Of a DNA stretch of 64,000 nt, positions 13,544-22,328 are shown piece after piece (position 1 is the first letter of the stretch; each line of letters opens with the position of its first letter). This DNA is from Salvia splendens (lineage: Eukaryota > Streptophyta > Magnoliopsida > Lamiales > Lamiaceae), in contig NC_056035.1 in NCBI RefSeq assembly GCF_004379255.2, positions 36,897,773 to 36,961,772 of the forward strand. The letters are read 5' to 3'. A program made the translations under genes and the position numbers. Below the pieces are notes generated by a model, which saw only the letters and a program-made list of their open reading frames with translations, was not told where the DNA came from and did no database searches.

Positions 13544-13778
13544 GTTGACGGACTGAGGCGTGGCTGTGGTGGATGATGATCGTCTGACTTCGGCGCGGCA
13601 CGCGGGAATCCTTCCCGTCGGGCGTTGCAGACGTAGTGTTGTCCTGCGGCTAGAACTCGGCGGACAGGCGGGACTCGACAACCAAAGTAGTTGCTGTGCG
13701 CGGAATGTTTTCCGTCGGGCAGCGGTGTAGCTTCGGTTCGAGATGGTGGGAGGGTCAGCTCTCAATGAAAGCACCAGT

Positions 13779-14120
13779 TGTTAAGGACCGTCCTCCTTAA
13801 CGTCGATTTCCACACAAAATCAAGAAACGAGATGTCGTCGTTGTCGAGCGCCCAACGTTGGGTCGTGACTTGGACGGCAAAAAGGGGCGGTTGAGCGCGA
13901 GATCAGCCTCGTCGGCAACCTTAGGAGATGTTTCTTGTTTGATACTCAATTGAGCCAAAAGAATGATAATTTCATATATTGATTGAATGAATAAAGTGAT
14001 AACAATAACTCCTATTTATAATGCTACTGACTTAATGAACAAGAAAACAAAGATATAGAAAAAGATATACAAATCCCTAATATATCTAAACTAAATAATA
14101 ATAGTATAAGACTCGTATCA
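13779..14120 (-). repeat. 5' LTR of element A
   Basis: 342-bp copy of the repeat at 11813-12154. In the minus-strand sense it is followed directly by the TGGTGCTTTCATTG primer-binding-like site at 13763-13776. Confidence 0.9.
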
Positions 14121-14125
14121 GTGAC

Positions 14126-15274
14126 TGAAATTTCATGTGGCATATGTCATGTTTTAAACTTTCAACTAATCGAATTCGAGAACAGGGGAGTGTTAGATTT
14201 CGGAATTAGTTGTTGATTGATGTGTGAGCTTAATTTCTCACCTTTCACTGTTTCAAAAATTTAACACTACTTTTAAAATGTTGCAATAATTAGACCATAT
14301 TTTAGTTGGTGGTAATTTAACACCTTAAAAAAATTTGGTCATTAAGAGTTTTTGTATAAAAATATTGCAATAATGTACACCAGAAAAGGTAGATGCTTCA
14401 TGAGATCTGGGTAGTACTAGTATATATTAATGTGAAACCGAAAGGTGAAGGCCATATAAATTCAACTATTTTCCACTAAATAATCCCATAATTTAAACGA
14501 TCCCTTTCGGTAATAACCTCCTGAGAGGTTTAAAATTTCAGATTACCTAATGACTAGCTTGAAATATTAGCTAGCAGACATTTATTGAAGTGGAAGATTA
14601 TTATTCTTTTAAACTAGTAGTACTAATTTGTAATCTTTAGTTTAAAAACAATGCATGAATTTTACTGACAAACCCTTGAGATTACCTTGACAAAACAAAC
14701 GGATTTATACAGCAGCACGCCATGATTTGGCTAGGCATTCGAGTCTCGTGAGAGATTATGCTGAGAGAAAAATGAGAATTTTGATGATTGCAGAGATACG
14801 GAAGTGGAACGGAGGCCCCCACACCCCTCACAATACTGTCGGATCGGGATGTGGGGCCCCCTAAGATTGGGGTTTCAACCTTTTGTATGAATGAACGGAA
14901 GGAGGAGAATCGTCACTCTCCATTGCAATATGATAAGGACTTTATCCTTATCGACGTCAACGATCGTAGATTCTCTCCTCTGTCGCGGATATTTTTCCGT
15001 CGAACAAGAGGAAAGAAAGGATATTGAAATAGCTTCTGTACCTAACGAAGAGAAAAGTAATAAAAGGGTTCTTATTATTGCTTAAGCTGAATTAAGATAA
15101 CAAGTTCCCTATTTATATTAACTAAAGATCCTAGGGTTGGGTTCGGCATATCGGGAAAGAACCAACGAAGAAAACCCGACATGGAGCTTATAACACGCTT
15201 GACTCTCTATTCCTATTACATTAGATTAAGCAACTGAACGAAAAACAGAATACTAGTACATAGCTAATGACTAA
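14126..15274. other. Intergenic stretch
   Basis: No gene is recognised. A moderately GC-richer part at about 14780-15030 has short open frames (for example 14788-15027), but they match no family I know and lack splice or start context. The remainder is AT-rich. Confidence 0.4.
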
Positions 15275-15279
15275 CATAG

Positions 15280-15402
15280 TGATACAGACCAAACAAGAGA
15301 ACTCATCCCAAAAGACTAGCCTGTTAGGAGAGAGAGCTCATTTAGTCTATATACACCACATCAGTTGTTCTCACAACCGATGTGGGAATTGAGTCCGTAA
15401 CA
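15280..15402 (-). repeat. 3' LTR of the TRIM, with USE-like and TATA-like boxes
   Basis: On the minus strand the LTR has TCCCACATCG (15387-15378) and TATATA about 24 bases further on. This is the order and roughly the spacing of Pol III-type plant U-snRNA promoters. The second LTR has the same layout. Confidence 0.7.
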
Positions 15403-15430
15403 TTCGACCCTCCTTTAAGGGCCAACGTCC

Positions 15431-15645
15431 TCGTTGGTCACGGCCACGTTGGTCACGGCTGGTTCTTTGCCAGGCCACCACTCCGTGGGCCACCACTCCG
15501 AGTTCTCGTTGGTCACGGCCACGTTGGTCACGGCTGATTCTTTGCCAGGCCACCACTCCGTGGGTCACCACTCCGAGCGGCCCCAAACGTACTCGTTGGT
15601 CACGGCGATTTCGCTGCCCGGCCACCACTCCGAGCCGTTTGGGCT
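15431..15645. repeat. Imperfect tandem repeats inside the TRIM
   Basis: About two and a half units of a roughly 80-bp repeat are present, each with CTCGTTGGTCACGGC and then CCAGGCCACCACTCCG. The copies start near 15431, 15504 and 15592. They are too diverged and too few for a recent array. Confidence 0.65.
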
Positions 15646-15663
15646 CTCAATGAAAGCACCAAT

Positions 15664-15786
15664 TGATACAGACCAAACAGGAGAACTCATCCCAAAAGAC
15701 TAGCCTGTTAGGAGAGAGAGCTCATTTAGTCTATATACCCCACATCAGTTGTTCTCACAACCGATGTGGGAATTGAGTCCGTAACA
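15664..15786 (-). repeat. 5' LTR of the TRIM
   Basis: 123-bp copy of 15280-15402 with two visible substitutions (A/G near 15683 and A/C in the TATATAC-CCACA segment). It is followed, in the minus-strand sense, by the primer-binding-like site at 15643-15662. Confidence 0.85.
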
Positions 15787-16436
15787 CATAGTCTTGGAGA
15801 TTTGTAGGCGGACGTCTTATTGGACGAGTACTCGAGTCGCGCTTGCTTGTCTATCCATCGCCCTTTCTCTCTTCCTCTTGTTCCTGCTCATACTCAGTTG
15901 TGGATGATGAAGGTTGGCTTGTATCACAATATCTAACTTCACTTGGGAATTCTCCTCTCAATTGTCAGTAATTCACCATTTGCTACAAAAAGACTTCACA
16001 GACTACTGATGAGAGAATTCCATTTTGCTATATACAGTAGTAAATTACAATCGCAACAAGACAGAAATATAACGTTCCAGCAATGCAATCACGTTCCAGC
16101 AATGCAATCGCGAACCACAAACAACATCTACCACCATCATCCCACCGGTGAGACTAAACTTCCAAGATAAGCACCGACTCCAACGAGTTCACCCGAGTCC
16201 CTAACCTCCGGATACCTAAACGAGCAATCCTCTGCATCATATATCACAAAAGTCGAACCACAAAGCAACAGGACCTGACCATCCTTAAGCACATACGATG
16301 CTTTCTTATAACTATACTTCAAGAAATCATCAATATAGGGAACTGTAGCCACCTTCGTCCAATCCCCTCCTCCCACATCCATGGTCCACACCTCCGTGCT
16401 CTCCAGATGGCTGCACAGCACGTGCAACGACCCCTC

Positions 16437-17113
16437 TGATACGAGACCCCCGACACCTGACGCAACAGCGGAGCCGCATGCCGAGCTGGAGCATGCCGAG
16501 CTGGATCATGCCGAGCTGGAGCATGCCGAGCTGGAGCATGCCGAGCTGGAGGCGACAACAGCCGAGCAGCACGACGCAGCGCTTCCGGAGCCGAGCAGCA
16601 CGACGCAGCCGAACAGCACGACGCAATGCGTGAATGACCGAAGTGACGAATTGATTGTGTCGAAGAGATCCTTGAGACCGAGAGACAAGCTCAAGGCGCC
16701 GAACAAGTTCAAGAATTAGCCGATTCTTTTTGTTTCCTTTTTATTTCTTTCCTTTTATGTTTTGGTATTTTTGAAACATTAATTTACTTATTGTTGAGTC
16801 GGGCCTGATTTATAAGCCCCGTTCGGGTTTTCTTTGCGGTTCTTTCCCGGATGAATTAGGATACGTCGAACCGCCCTAGGGTTTCTAGTATAAAATAGGG
16901 TATTTCATCAACACATTATTTTTATGAATGAAATATTTTCCCTAAACCTATCTTGTGAAACAAGCAATTATCTTTACGTTTCTTGTTGCTTTGGGGAAGA
17001 CGTCCACCAAATCAGCGAGGTTTCGGTCAGTTTCCGCGAGTTTGTCGTGGGAATTGCTCGTTGTTCCGTCGAGAAGGAAGATCACGGAGCCGTTGCGGAG
17101 AACGTCCGTAACA
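16437..17113 (+). repeat. 5' LTR of the chromovirus
   Basis: 677 bp, with a TATA box (TATAAAATA, about 16889-16897). The first 280 bases are an open frame identical in kind to the end of the polyprotein. It carries five copies of a 15-bp minisatellite at 16477-16550. Confidence 0.95.
16477..16550 (+). repeat. 15-bp coding minisatellite in the LTR (HAEL[E/D] pentapeptide)
   Basis: Five tandem copies of CATGCCGAGCTGGAG or a one-base variant. Translated in the polyprotein frame they give HAELE/HAELD. The 3' LTR has four copies, so the count changed during or since the last transposition. Confidence 0.9.
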
Positions 17114-17162
17114 TCTGGTGCTTTCATCCCGATAACTCAACATCTTCTTGACTACGTAAGCG

Positions 17163-18011
17163 ATGGCGGGAGAATTTCCGCATGCAGGGACCTCGTCGGG
17201 GCTGCAATTGGGCCCTGCGCGGCAGAGGAACCCAGGAGACGTCGACGGGAGACAACCGCACGTCGACCCAGTCACGTTAGGGTTTGCGCAGTTGAACGCG
17301 AGATTTGATACGATGGATCGTCGGGTCGACAACTTGGAACGACGACCGGCGCCGCAGGTAGAGAGCCACGAGCCCGATTGGGATGAAGCCGACCACTCGT
17401 GGGAGGATTACCGCGGGAATGGTCGGAGCGGCCGTGAGGAGTATGACCGCCCCTACCGCCAGCAGAGTCGGGGTCGTGGTCGCCCTAATCGAGGTGGCCG
17501 CGGAGATCGTTTTGGGGAGGGAGTGCTCCCAGGCCGAGGAAGCCGTCCTGGTCAGCGTCGGGACGATGCAGCGTATAGAACGGGTCGCCGTCGGGATAAT
17601 TGGGACCTACCGCAGAGACACGAGGAGGGGGACGATGAAGGGTACGAAGAGCGCGGGGTTACCTGTTGGGATCCACCCCTAAATCGGGAACGCCTCAACC
17701 GCCAGGGAGCGGATTATTCATCCGGCGTGAAGATGGACGCACCTCACTTTAATGGGGTGGACGCACCGAATTGGATCTCTCGCGTCCAATACTATTTTGA
17801 TCACAAGCGGGTTCCGGAGGCGGAGCGCTTACATTATGTAGTTATGCTTTTCGACCCTCCCGCGTCGGAGTGGATATTCAATTATCGGGCGACAAATGGC
17901 AGGGCAAGGATCAACGGGCCATTCCAACCCCTGTTTCTCACCAGGCCGCCGTGCCCCATCCACAGGATTCGCTGGTCCGGGAGGTGGACAAGTCACGGAT
18001 ATACCCGGTGA
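17163..18011 (+). CDS. Gag of the chromovirus, C-terminally disrupted
   Basis: The frame opens 50 bases after the 5' LTR with MAGEFPHAGTSSG and runs for 282 residues. A coiled-coil-like segment (FAQLNARFDTMDRRVDNLERR) is followed by an Arg/Gly-rich RNA-binding stretch (about residues 85-130), one CWDPP motif (about residue 168) and the start of the retrotransposon gag core (MDAPHFNGVDAPNWISRVQYYF, then PASEWIFNY). Directly after that the family resemblance ends and the frame closes. Compared with the related gag at 57370-57600, the second half of the core is missing. An internal deletion near 17895-17910 is the likely cause, and it also puts pol out of frame. Confidence 0.85.
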   Translation: MAGEFPHAGTSSGLQLGPARQRNPGDVDGRQPHVDPVTLGFAQLNARFDTMDRRVDNLERRPAPQVESHEPDWDEADHSWEDYRGNGRSGREEYDRPYRQQSRGRGRPNRGGRGDRFGEGVLPGRGSRPGQRRDDAAYRTGRRRDNWDLPQRHEEGDDEGYEERGVTCWDPPLNRERLNRQGADYSSGVKMDAPHFNGVDAPNWISRVQYYFDHKRVPEAERLHYVVMLFDPPASEWIFNYRATNGRARINGPFQPLFLTRPPCPIHRIRWSGRWTSHGYTR

Positions 18012-21000
18012 GGGTGTCGAATGCAGAGAAATCGGAGCGTGCCCGTCGCGGCCTCTGTTATCATTGCCCCGAGAAGTGGGTCGCCGGCCACGTGTGTAAA
18101 GTCAAGTTGCTTTGCTATATGGATGACGAGGGGGCCGAACCGCACGAGGCAGGTGCCGGAGAGCAGGTTCCGGAGGAGGAATTAATTACTGCAGACTTAT
18201 CACACCTTCACGCCTTGGATGGCCGTGGGAGCTCCAAGCCGTTTATTGTCCAGGGGACGTTGGGTGATACTCCCGTCCGGGTATTGATAGACACAGGGGC
18301 GACACTAGACTTCCTCCACCCAAGGATTGCGGAGAGGCTACAATTGGAACTGACTCCGATTAGACCTTTTCGAGTGCTCGTGGGCAATGGTGCATCCCTG
18401 TTGTGTACCCATATCTCGCGGGGCACGAAGCTAGCTCTGCAGGGTAGTGTCTTTGTGGTGGATCTGCATGTTCTCGCCCACCATGGGCCGGAGGTGATAT
18501 TAGGGATGCACTGGTTGGAATCCATAGGGAAAGTGTCGGCAGATTTTGTCAGGAAAACGCTGGAATTTACTCAAGAGGGTCGGACGGTGTTTTTGCAAGG
18601 ATTGATGCCGGGCCCGAAGCAGATTTCGCTTCACTCGTTGTACACACTAGCGACGCAACCGGCGGACCACGAATTCTATGAAATCGTGCCAATCCACACC
18701 TCATCCGGGGCGGGGGAGGCCGAGAGTATGGAGTTTTTTCCGCAGGACCTGCCAGCCGAGGTACTGGAGGTATTGACGGCGCACCGGGCGGTGTTTGAGC
18801 AGCCCCGCGGCGTCCCACCGGCACGTTCGTTCGATCACCGGATTCATCTTTTACCAGGGACGCGGCCAATCAATATTCGACCTTATAGGTATCCCTACTT
18901 CCAGAAAACGGAAATTGAGAAGCAGGTCCGCGATATGTTGGACCAGGGTATCATCCGCCACAGTCGCAGCCCTTTCTCGTCCCCGGTATTGTTGATCCGC
19001 AAGAAGGACGGCACGTTTCGCTTTTGTATCGATTACCGCGCCCTCAATAAGGCAACCGTCCCGGATCACTTTCCCATACCTACGGCAGAGGAATTGTTTG
19101 ACGAGCTGGGCAGTGCGAAGTATTTTACAAAATTGGATCTTCGCTCGGGGTATCATCAGATTCGAATGAGTGAGGATGACATCTTTAAGACGGCCTTCAG
19201 GACTCATGACGGCCATTTCGAGTTTCTCGTGATGCCGTTCGGCCTTACAAACGCGCCTTCCACCTTTCAGGCAGCGATGAATTCTATCTTTCAGCCGCTG
19301 CTCAGGCAGTGTGTTATTGTGTTCTTCGACGATATACTGATTTACAGCCCGTCCCTCGAGCGGCATGGCCGCCATTTGAAAGCAGTACTGCAGCTCCTTC
19401 ACGCAAATAATTTTTTCGTCAAGCTTTCCAAATGCTCATTTTGTAGTGTGTCTGTGGAGTACTTGGGGCACATCATTGACGACGGCAAACTCAAGGCCGA
19501 CCCAGCTAAAATAGATGCAATGACGTCATGGCCCACACCGACGACTGTAAAGCAGCTACGGGGCTTCTTGGGTCTGACAGGCTATTATCGTCGCTTCGTC
19601 GCTCATTACGCAACGATAGCGGCCCCTTTGACGGACTTGCTAAAAAAAGAGGCTTTTCGGTGGTCCACGGAGGCCGAGACCGCTTTCGCCTCTTTGAAAT
19701 CGGCAATGACTTCAGCACCGGTCCTGCAACTGCCGAACTTCACCTTGCCGTTTTGCGTGGAAACGGACGCTTGTGAGGTCGGAGTTGGAGCGGTACTAAT
19801 GCAGCTCGACCACCCGATTGCATTTTTTAGTAAGAAATTGGGGCCTCGCATAAGAGTAGCGTCAACATATCATAAGGAATTATATGCTATTGTGGAGGCC
19901 GTGCAAAAGTGGCGACAATATTTGTTGGGGCGCGAGTTCATTATTCGCACTGATCAGAAGAGTCTAAAAGAATTGCTGCAGCAGGTAGTGCAGACACCGG
20001 ACCAACAGCTGTATGTCCGGAAACTTATGGGGTACAAATTCGTGATAGAATATAAACGTGGAATCACAAATAAGGCAGCAGACGCCTTGTCCCGCCAACA
20101 CGACACGTCGGGGGGACAGACCGACGGTATCCCCAGGGAGTCGCCTCGCGCCAAGGATCGGACGACAGTAACCGACGACCAGCTGCTCGTTGCGCTGGCC
20201 CGACCAGTACCGGATGTAATGCGAGTTCTGCAAGAGGAGACCGCATCACTGCCCGATTTGGTCGAATTAACGTCGAAAATCAAGTCTGGTGACGCCCCCC
20301 CTCATTTGACGTGGGCGGATGGCCTCATATATTATCATCGGAGGGTGCTTGTGAGTACGGAGTCCAAGACAAAGCGGACATTGCTGAAAGAGCACCATTG
20401 TGCGCCGTCGGCGGGACACCCGGGCCACGAGAGGACGTTCCGTCTTCTGGCAAGTAGTTTTTATTGGCCAAAAATGCGCAAGGACGTGGTGACATTTGTT
20501 AATGAATGTGTGGTGTGTCAATCCACGAAATATTCGACCCGCAAACCAGCGGGTTTATTGCAGCCACTCCCGGTCCCATCGCAAGTTTGGGAAGATGTCT
20601 CCATGGATTTCGTCACTGGGCTCCCACAATCCCGCGGGTATACGGTCATCATGGTAGTGGTGGATAGGCTTTCAAAGTATGCTCACTTTGCCCCCCTCCC
20701 CACCAAGTTCGACGCTCTCCGAGTAGCGCACCTTTTCGTTAATACAGTGGTGCGGCACCACGGTTTCCCTACGACATTAGTCTCGGATAGAGACTCGGTG
20801 TTCCTTAATGCAACCTGGGAGGAAATGATGCGGTTGAGTGGGACCAAACTTCACTTCTCCACGGCGTACCATCCGCAGTCGGACGGGCAGACGGAGGTCC
20901 GTAACCGGGGTCTGGAGCAGTATTTGCGTGCGTTTGTTTCTGATACGCCCTCGAAATGGACAAATTTTCTCCCGTGGGCGGAGCTCGCTCTCAATTGTTT

Positions 21001-21934
21001 TCACCACTCCGGGTTGGGCACGTCACCGTATCGCGCTTTGTATGGGAGAGAGCCTCCATCCCTGGTCGCAGCCCCTCCATCGGCAAAGACACCACCTAAC
21101 GTCGCAGACATTATCAAGCAGCGAGGGGAGTTGTTGGTCACCCTCCGGCGTAACCTTTTGCGCGCTCAGCAGCGTATGGCAGACGTGGCGAACCGGCACC
21201 GTCGCCACGTCGAGTTTGAGGTCGGGGATATCGTCTGGCTTAAGCTGCAACCGTACCGACAACATTCGGTTGCGAAGCCACTATCGGCTAAGCTAGCCCC
21301 GAGGTTCTATGGGCCTTTTGAAGTGCTGGAGAGGGTTGGCCCAGTAGCCTACAGATTGCGCCTCCCAGATGGAAGTCGGATCCACAATGTGTTCCACGTA
21401 AGTCTATTGCGGGAGTTTGTGGCGGGGGAAGGTGATGTAGACGGGGTGAAACTCCCCCCGGAGTTCGTTGGAAATAGGCCGGTGGCACGGCCAGTAGCGT
21501 TGCTGGAAGAACGCGTGAGTTGGCGCGAGGGCCGACCAGAGAAGCAATGCCTGGTGCAGTGGGAAGATGATGCGTCCACGCCAACGTGGGAGCCGATTGA
21601 GGCGATTGGTAGGCAGTTCCCGGGGGTTCGCCTTGTGGACAAGGCGATTTTTAACGGAGGGGGGGTTGATACGAGACCCCCGACACCTGACGCAACAGCG
21701 GAGCCGCATGCCGAGCTGGATCATGCCGAGCTGGAGCATGCCGAGCTGGAGCATGCCGAGCTGGAGGCGACAACAGCCGAGCAGCACGACGCAGCGCTTC
21801 CGGAGCCGAGCAGCACGACGCAGCCGAACAGCACGACGCAATGCGTGAATGACCGAAGTGACGAATTGATTGTGTCGAAGAGATCCTTGAGACCGAGAGA
21901 CAAGCTCAAGGCGCCGAACAAGTTCAAGAATTAG
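17870..21934 (+). CDS. Pol polyprotein of the chromovirus: zinc knuckle, PR, RT, RNase H, IN, chromodomain
   Basis: The frame is -1 relative to gag and overlaps it by about 140 bases. The recognisable protein starts near 17905. In order: CCHC knuckle CYHCPEKWVAGHVC (about 18056-18097); aspartic protease LIDTGAT (18284-18304); reverse transcriptase with FFDDILIYS (19322-19348); RNase H with ETDACEVGVGA and a DALSRQ end (19760-20100); integrase with an HHCC finger (about 20391-20525) and the DDE residues in MDFVTG, VSDRDS and TEVRNR; a GPF/Y region (about 21310); and a chromodomain-like segment ending in TPTWEPIEAI (about 21470-21610). The frame crosses the purine tract and ends 88 codons inside the 3' LTR. 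No internal stop is present. As for all such elements, cleavage by its own protease is expected. Confidence 0.92.
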   Translation: MDIQLSGDKWQGKDQRAIPTPVSHQAAVPHPQDSLVREVDKSRIYPVRVSNAEKSERARRGLCYHCPEKWVAGHVCKVKLLCYMDDEGAEPHEAGAGEQVPEEELITADLSHLHALDGRGSSKPFIVQGTLGDTPVRVLIDTGATLDFLHPRIAERLQLELTPIRPFRVLVGNGASLLCTHISRGTKLALQGSVFVVDLHVLAHHGPEVILGMHWLESIGKVSADFVRKTLEFTQEGRTVFLQGLMPGPKQISLHSLYTLATQPADHEFYEIVPIHTSSGAGEAESMEFFPQDLPAEVLEVLTAHRAVFEQPRGVPPARSFDHRIHLLPGTRPINIRPYRYPYFQKTEIEKQVRDMLDQGIIRHSRSPFSSPVLLIRKKDGTFRFCIDYRALNKATVPDHFPIPTAEELFDELGSAKYFTKLDLRSGYHQIRMSEDDIFKTAFRTHDGHFEFLVMPFGLTNAPSTFQAAMNSIFQPLLRQCVIVFFDDILIYSPSLERHGRHLKAVLQLLHANNFFVKLSKCSFCSVSVEYLGHIIDDGKLKADPAKIDAMTSWPTPTTVKQLRGFLGLTGYYRRFVAHYATIAAPLTDLLKKEAFRWSTEAETAFASLKSAMTSAPVLQLPNFTLPFCVETDACEVGVGAVLMQLDHPIAFFSKKLGPRIRVASTYHKELYAIVEAVQKWRQYLLGREFIIRTDQKSLKELLQQVVQTPDQQLYVRKLMGYKFVIEYKRGITNKAADALSRQHDTSGGQTDGIPRESPRAKDRTTVTDDQLLVALARPVPDVMRVLQEETASLPDLVELTSKIKSGDAPPHLTWADGLIYYHRRVLVSTESKTKRTLLKEHHCAPSAGHPGHERTFRLLASSFYWPKMRKDVVTFVNECVVCQSTKYSTRKPAGLLQPLPVPSQVWEDVSMDFVTGLPQSRGYTVIMVVVDRLSKYAHFAPLPTKFDALRVAHLFVNTVVRHHGFPTTLVSDRDSVFLNATWEEMMRLSGTKLHFSTAYHPQSDGQTEVRNRGLEQYLRAFVSDTPSKWTNFLPWAELALNCFHHSGLGTSPYRALYGREPPSLVAAPPSAKTPPNVADIIKQRGELLVTLRRNLLRAQQRMADVANRHRRHVEFEVGDIVWLKLQPYRQHSVAKPLSAKLAPRFYGPFEVLERVGPVAYRLRLPDGSRIHNVFHVSLLREFVAGEGDVDGVKLPPEFVGNRPVARPVALLEERVSWREGRPEKQCLVQWEDDASTPTWEPIEAIGRQFPGVRLVDKAIFNGGGVDTRPPTPDATAEPHAELDHAELEHAELEHAELEATTAEQHDAALPEPSSTTQPNSTTQCVNDRSDELIVSKRSLRPRDKLKAPNKFKN

Positions 21935-22328
21935 CCGATTCTTTTTGTTTCCTTTTTATTTCTTTCCTTTTATGTTTTGGTATTTTTGAAACATTAATTT
22001 ACTTATTGTTGAGTCGGGCCTGATTTATAAGCCCCGTTCGGGTTTTCTTTGCGGTTCTTTCCCGGATGAATTAGGATACGTCGAACCGCCCTAGGGTTTC
22101 TAGTATAAAATAGGGTATTTCATCAACACATTATTTTTATGAATGAAATATTTTCCCTAAACCTATCTTGTGAAACAAGCAATTATCTTTACGTTTCTTG
22201 TTGCTTTGGGGAAGACGTCCACCAAATCAGCGAGGTTTCGGTCAGTTTCCGCGAGTTTGTCGTGGGAATTGCTCGTTGTTCCGTCGAGAAGGAAGATCAC
22301 GGAGCCGTTGCGGAGAACGTCCGTAACA
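21667..22328 (+). repeat. 3' LTR of the chromovirus
   Basis: 662 bp; matches the 5' LTR except for one fewer 15-bp minisatellite unit (four copies at about 21707-21765). The polyprotein frame runs into this LTR and stops at 21934. Confidence 0.95.

Larger units (their letters stand above)
11813..14120 (-). mobile_element. Non-autonomous Ty3/gypsy-like LTR element A (gag-only, TR-GAG type), 2.3 kb
   Basis: Two 342-bp LTRs (11813-12154 and 13779-14120) differ at one position that I could find (12070 versus 14036 region, t/c). A perfect 5-bp target-site duplication GTGAC flanks the element (11808-11812, 14121-14125). Read on the minus strand, the LTR starts TGATACGAG and ends TTAACA. A primer-binding-site-like TGGTGCTTTCATTG follows the 5' LTR, and a polypurine tract (GTGGGGGAG) precedes the 3' LTR. 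The interior of 1624 bp encodes a gag-like frame and a conserved C-terminal frame but no protease, reverse transcriptase, RNase H or integrase. The near-identity of the LTRs indicates a very recent insertion that used enzymes supplied in trans. Confidence 0.9.
15280..15786 (-). mobile_element. TRIM (terminal-repeat retrotransposon in miniature), 507 bp
   Basis: Two 123-bp LTRs (15280-15402, 15664-15786; two differences seen) flank a 261-bp interior, with a perfect 5-bp target-site duplication CATAG (15275-15279, 15787-15791). On the minus strand the 5' LTR starts TGTTACGG and ends GTATCA, a TTGGTGCTTTCATTGAGAG primer-binding-like site follows, and a purine tract AAAGGAGGG precedes the 3' LTR. 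The size is typical of TRIMs, which code for nothing and move with borrowed enzymes. The interior is made of imperfect tandem repeats. Confidence 0.9.
16437..22328 (+). mobile_element. Ty3/gypsy chromovirus, 5.9 kb, inserted in the F-box gene
   Basis: LTRs of 677 bp (16437-17113) and 662 bp (21667-22328) bracket a gag-pol interior, with a perfect 5-bp target-site duplication CCCTC (16432-16436, 22329-22333). The LTRs start TGATACGAG and end CGTAACA. The primer-binding-like site TGGTGCTTTCATCC is at 17116-17129 and the purine tract (CGGAGGGGGGG) at 21654-21665. The only LTR difference I found is one 15-bp unit of an internal minisatellite, so the insertion is very young. A C-terminal chromodomain-like segment after integrase places it among the chromoviruses. 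Gag carries an internal deletion, so full autonomy is doubtful. Confidence 0.95.

Noticed and set aside
12946..13548. 200-residue plus-strand open frame
   Set aside because: It is antisense to the gag-like frame of element A, created by that frame's GC-rich Arg/Pro codons. No family similarity.
14788..15085. Overlapping small plus-strand frames in 14788-15085
   Set aside because: No family match, no splice context and no conserved start; nothing supports a gene.
15371..15703. Small open frames in the TRIM on both strands
   Set aside because: They follow the internal tandem repeats. TRIMs do not code for proteins.
16381..16719. Separate 112-residue gene with HAELE repeats
   Set aside because: It is the 5' LTR copy of the polyprotein tail fused to antisense F-box sequence; no start context of its own.
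21404..21841. 145-residue minus-strand frame with Leu/Gln/Met repeats
   Set aside because: It is antisense to the end of the chromovirus polyprotein and its minisatellite; low complexity.
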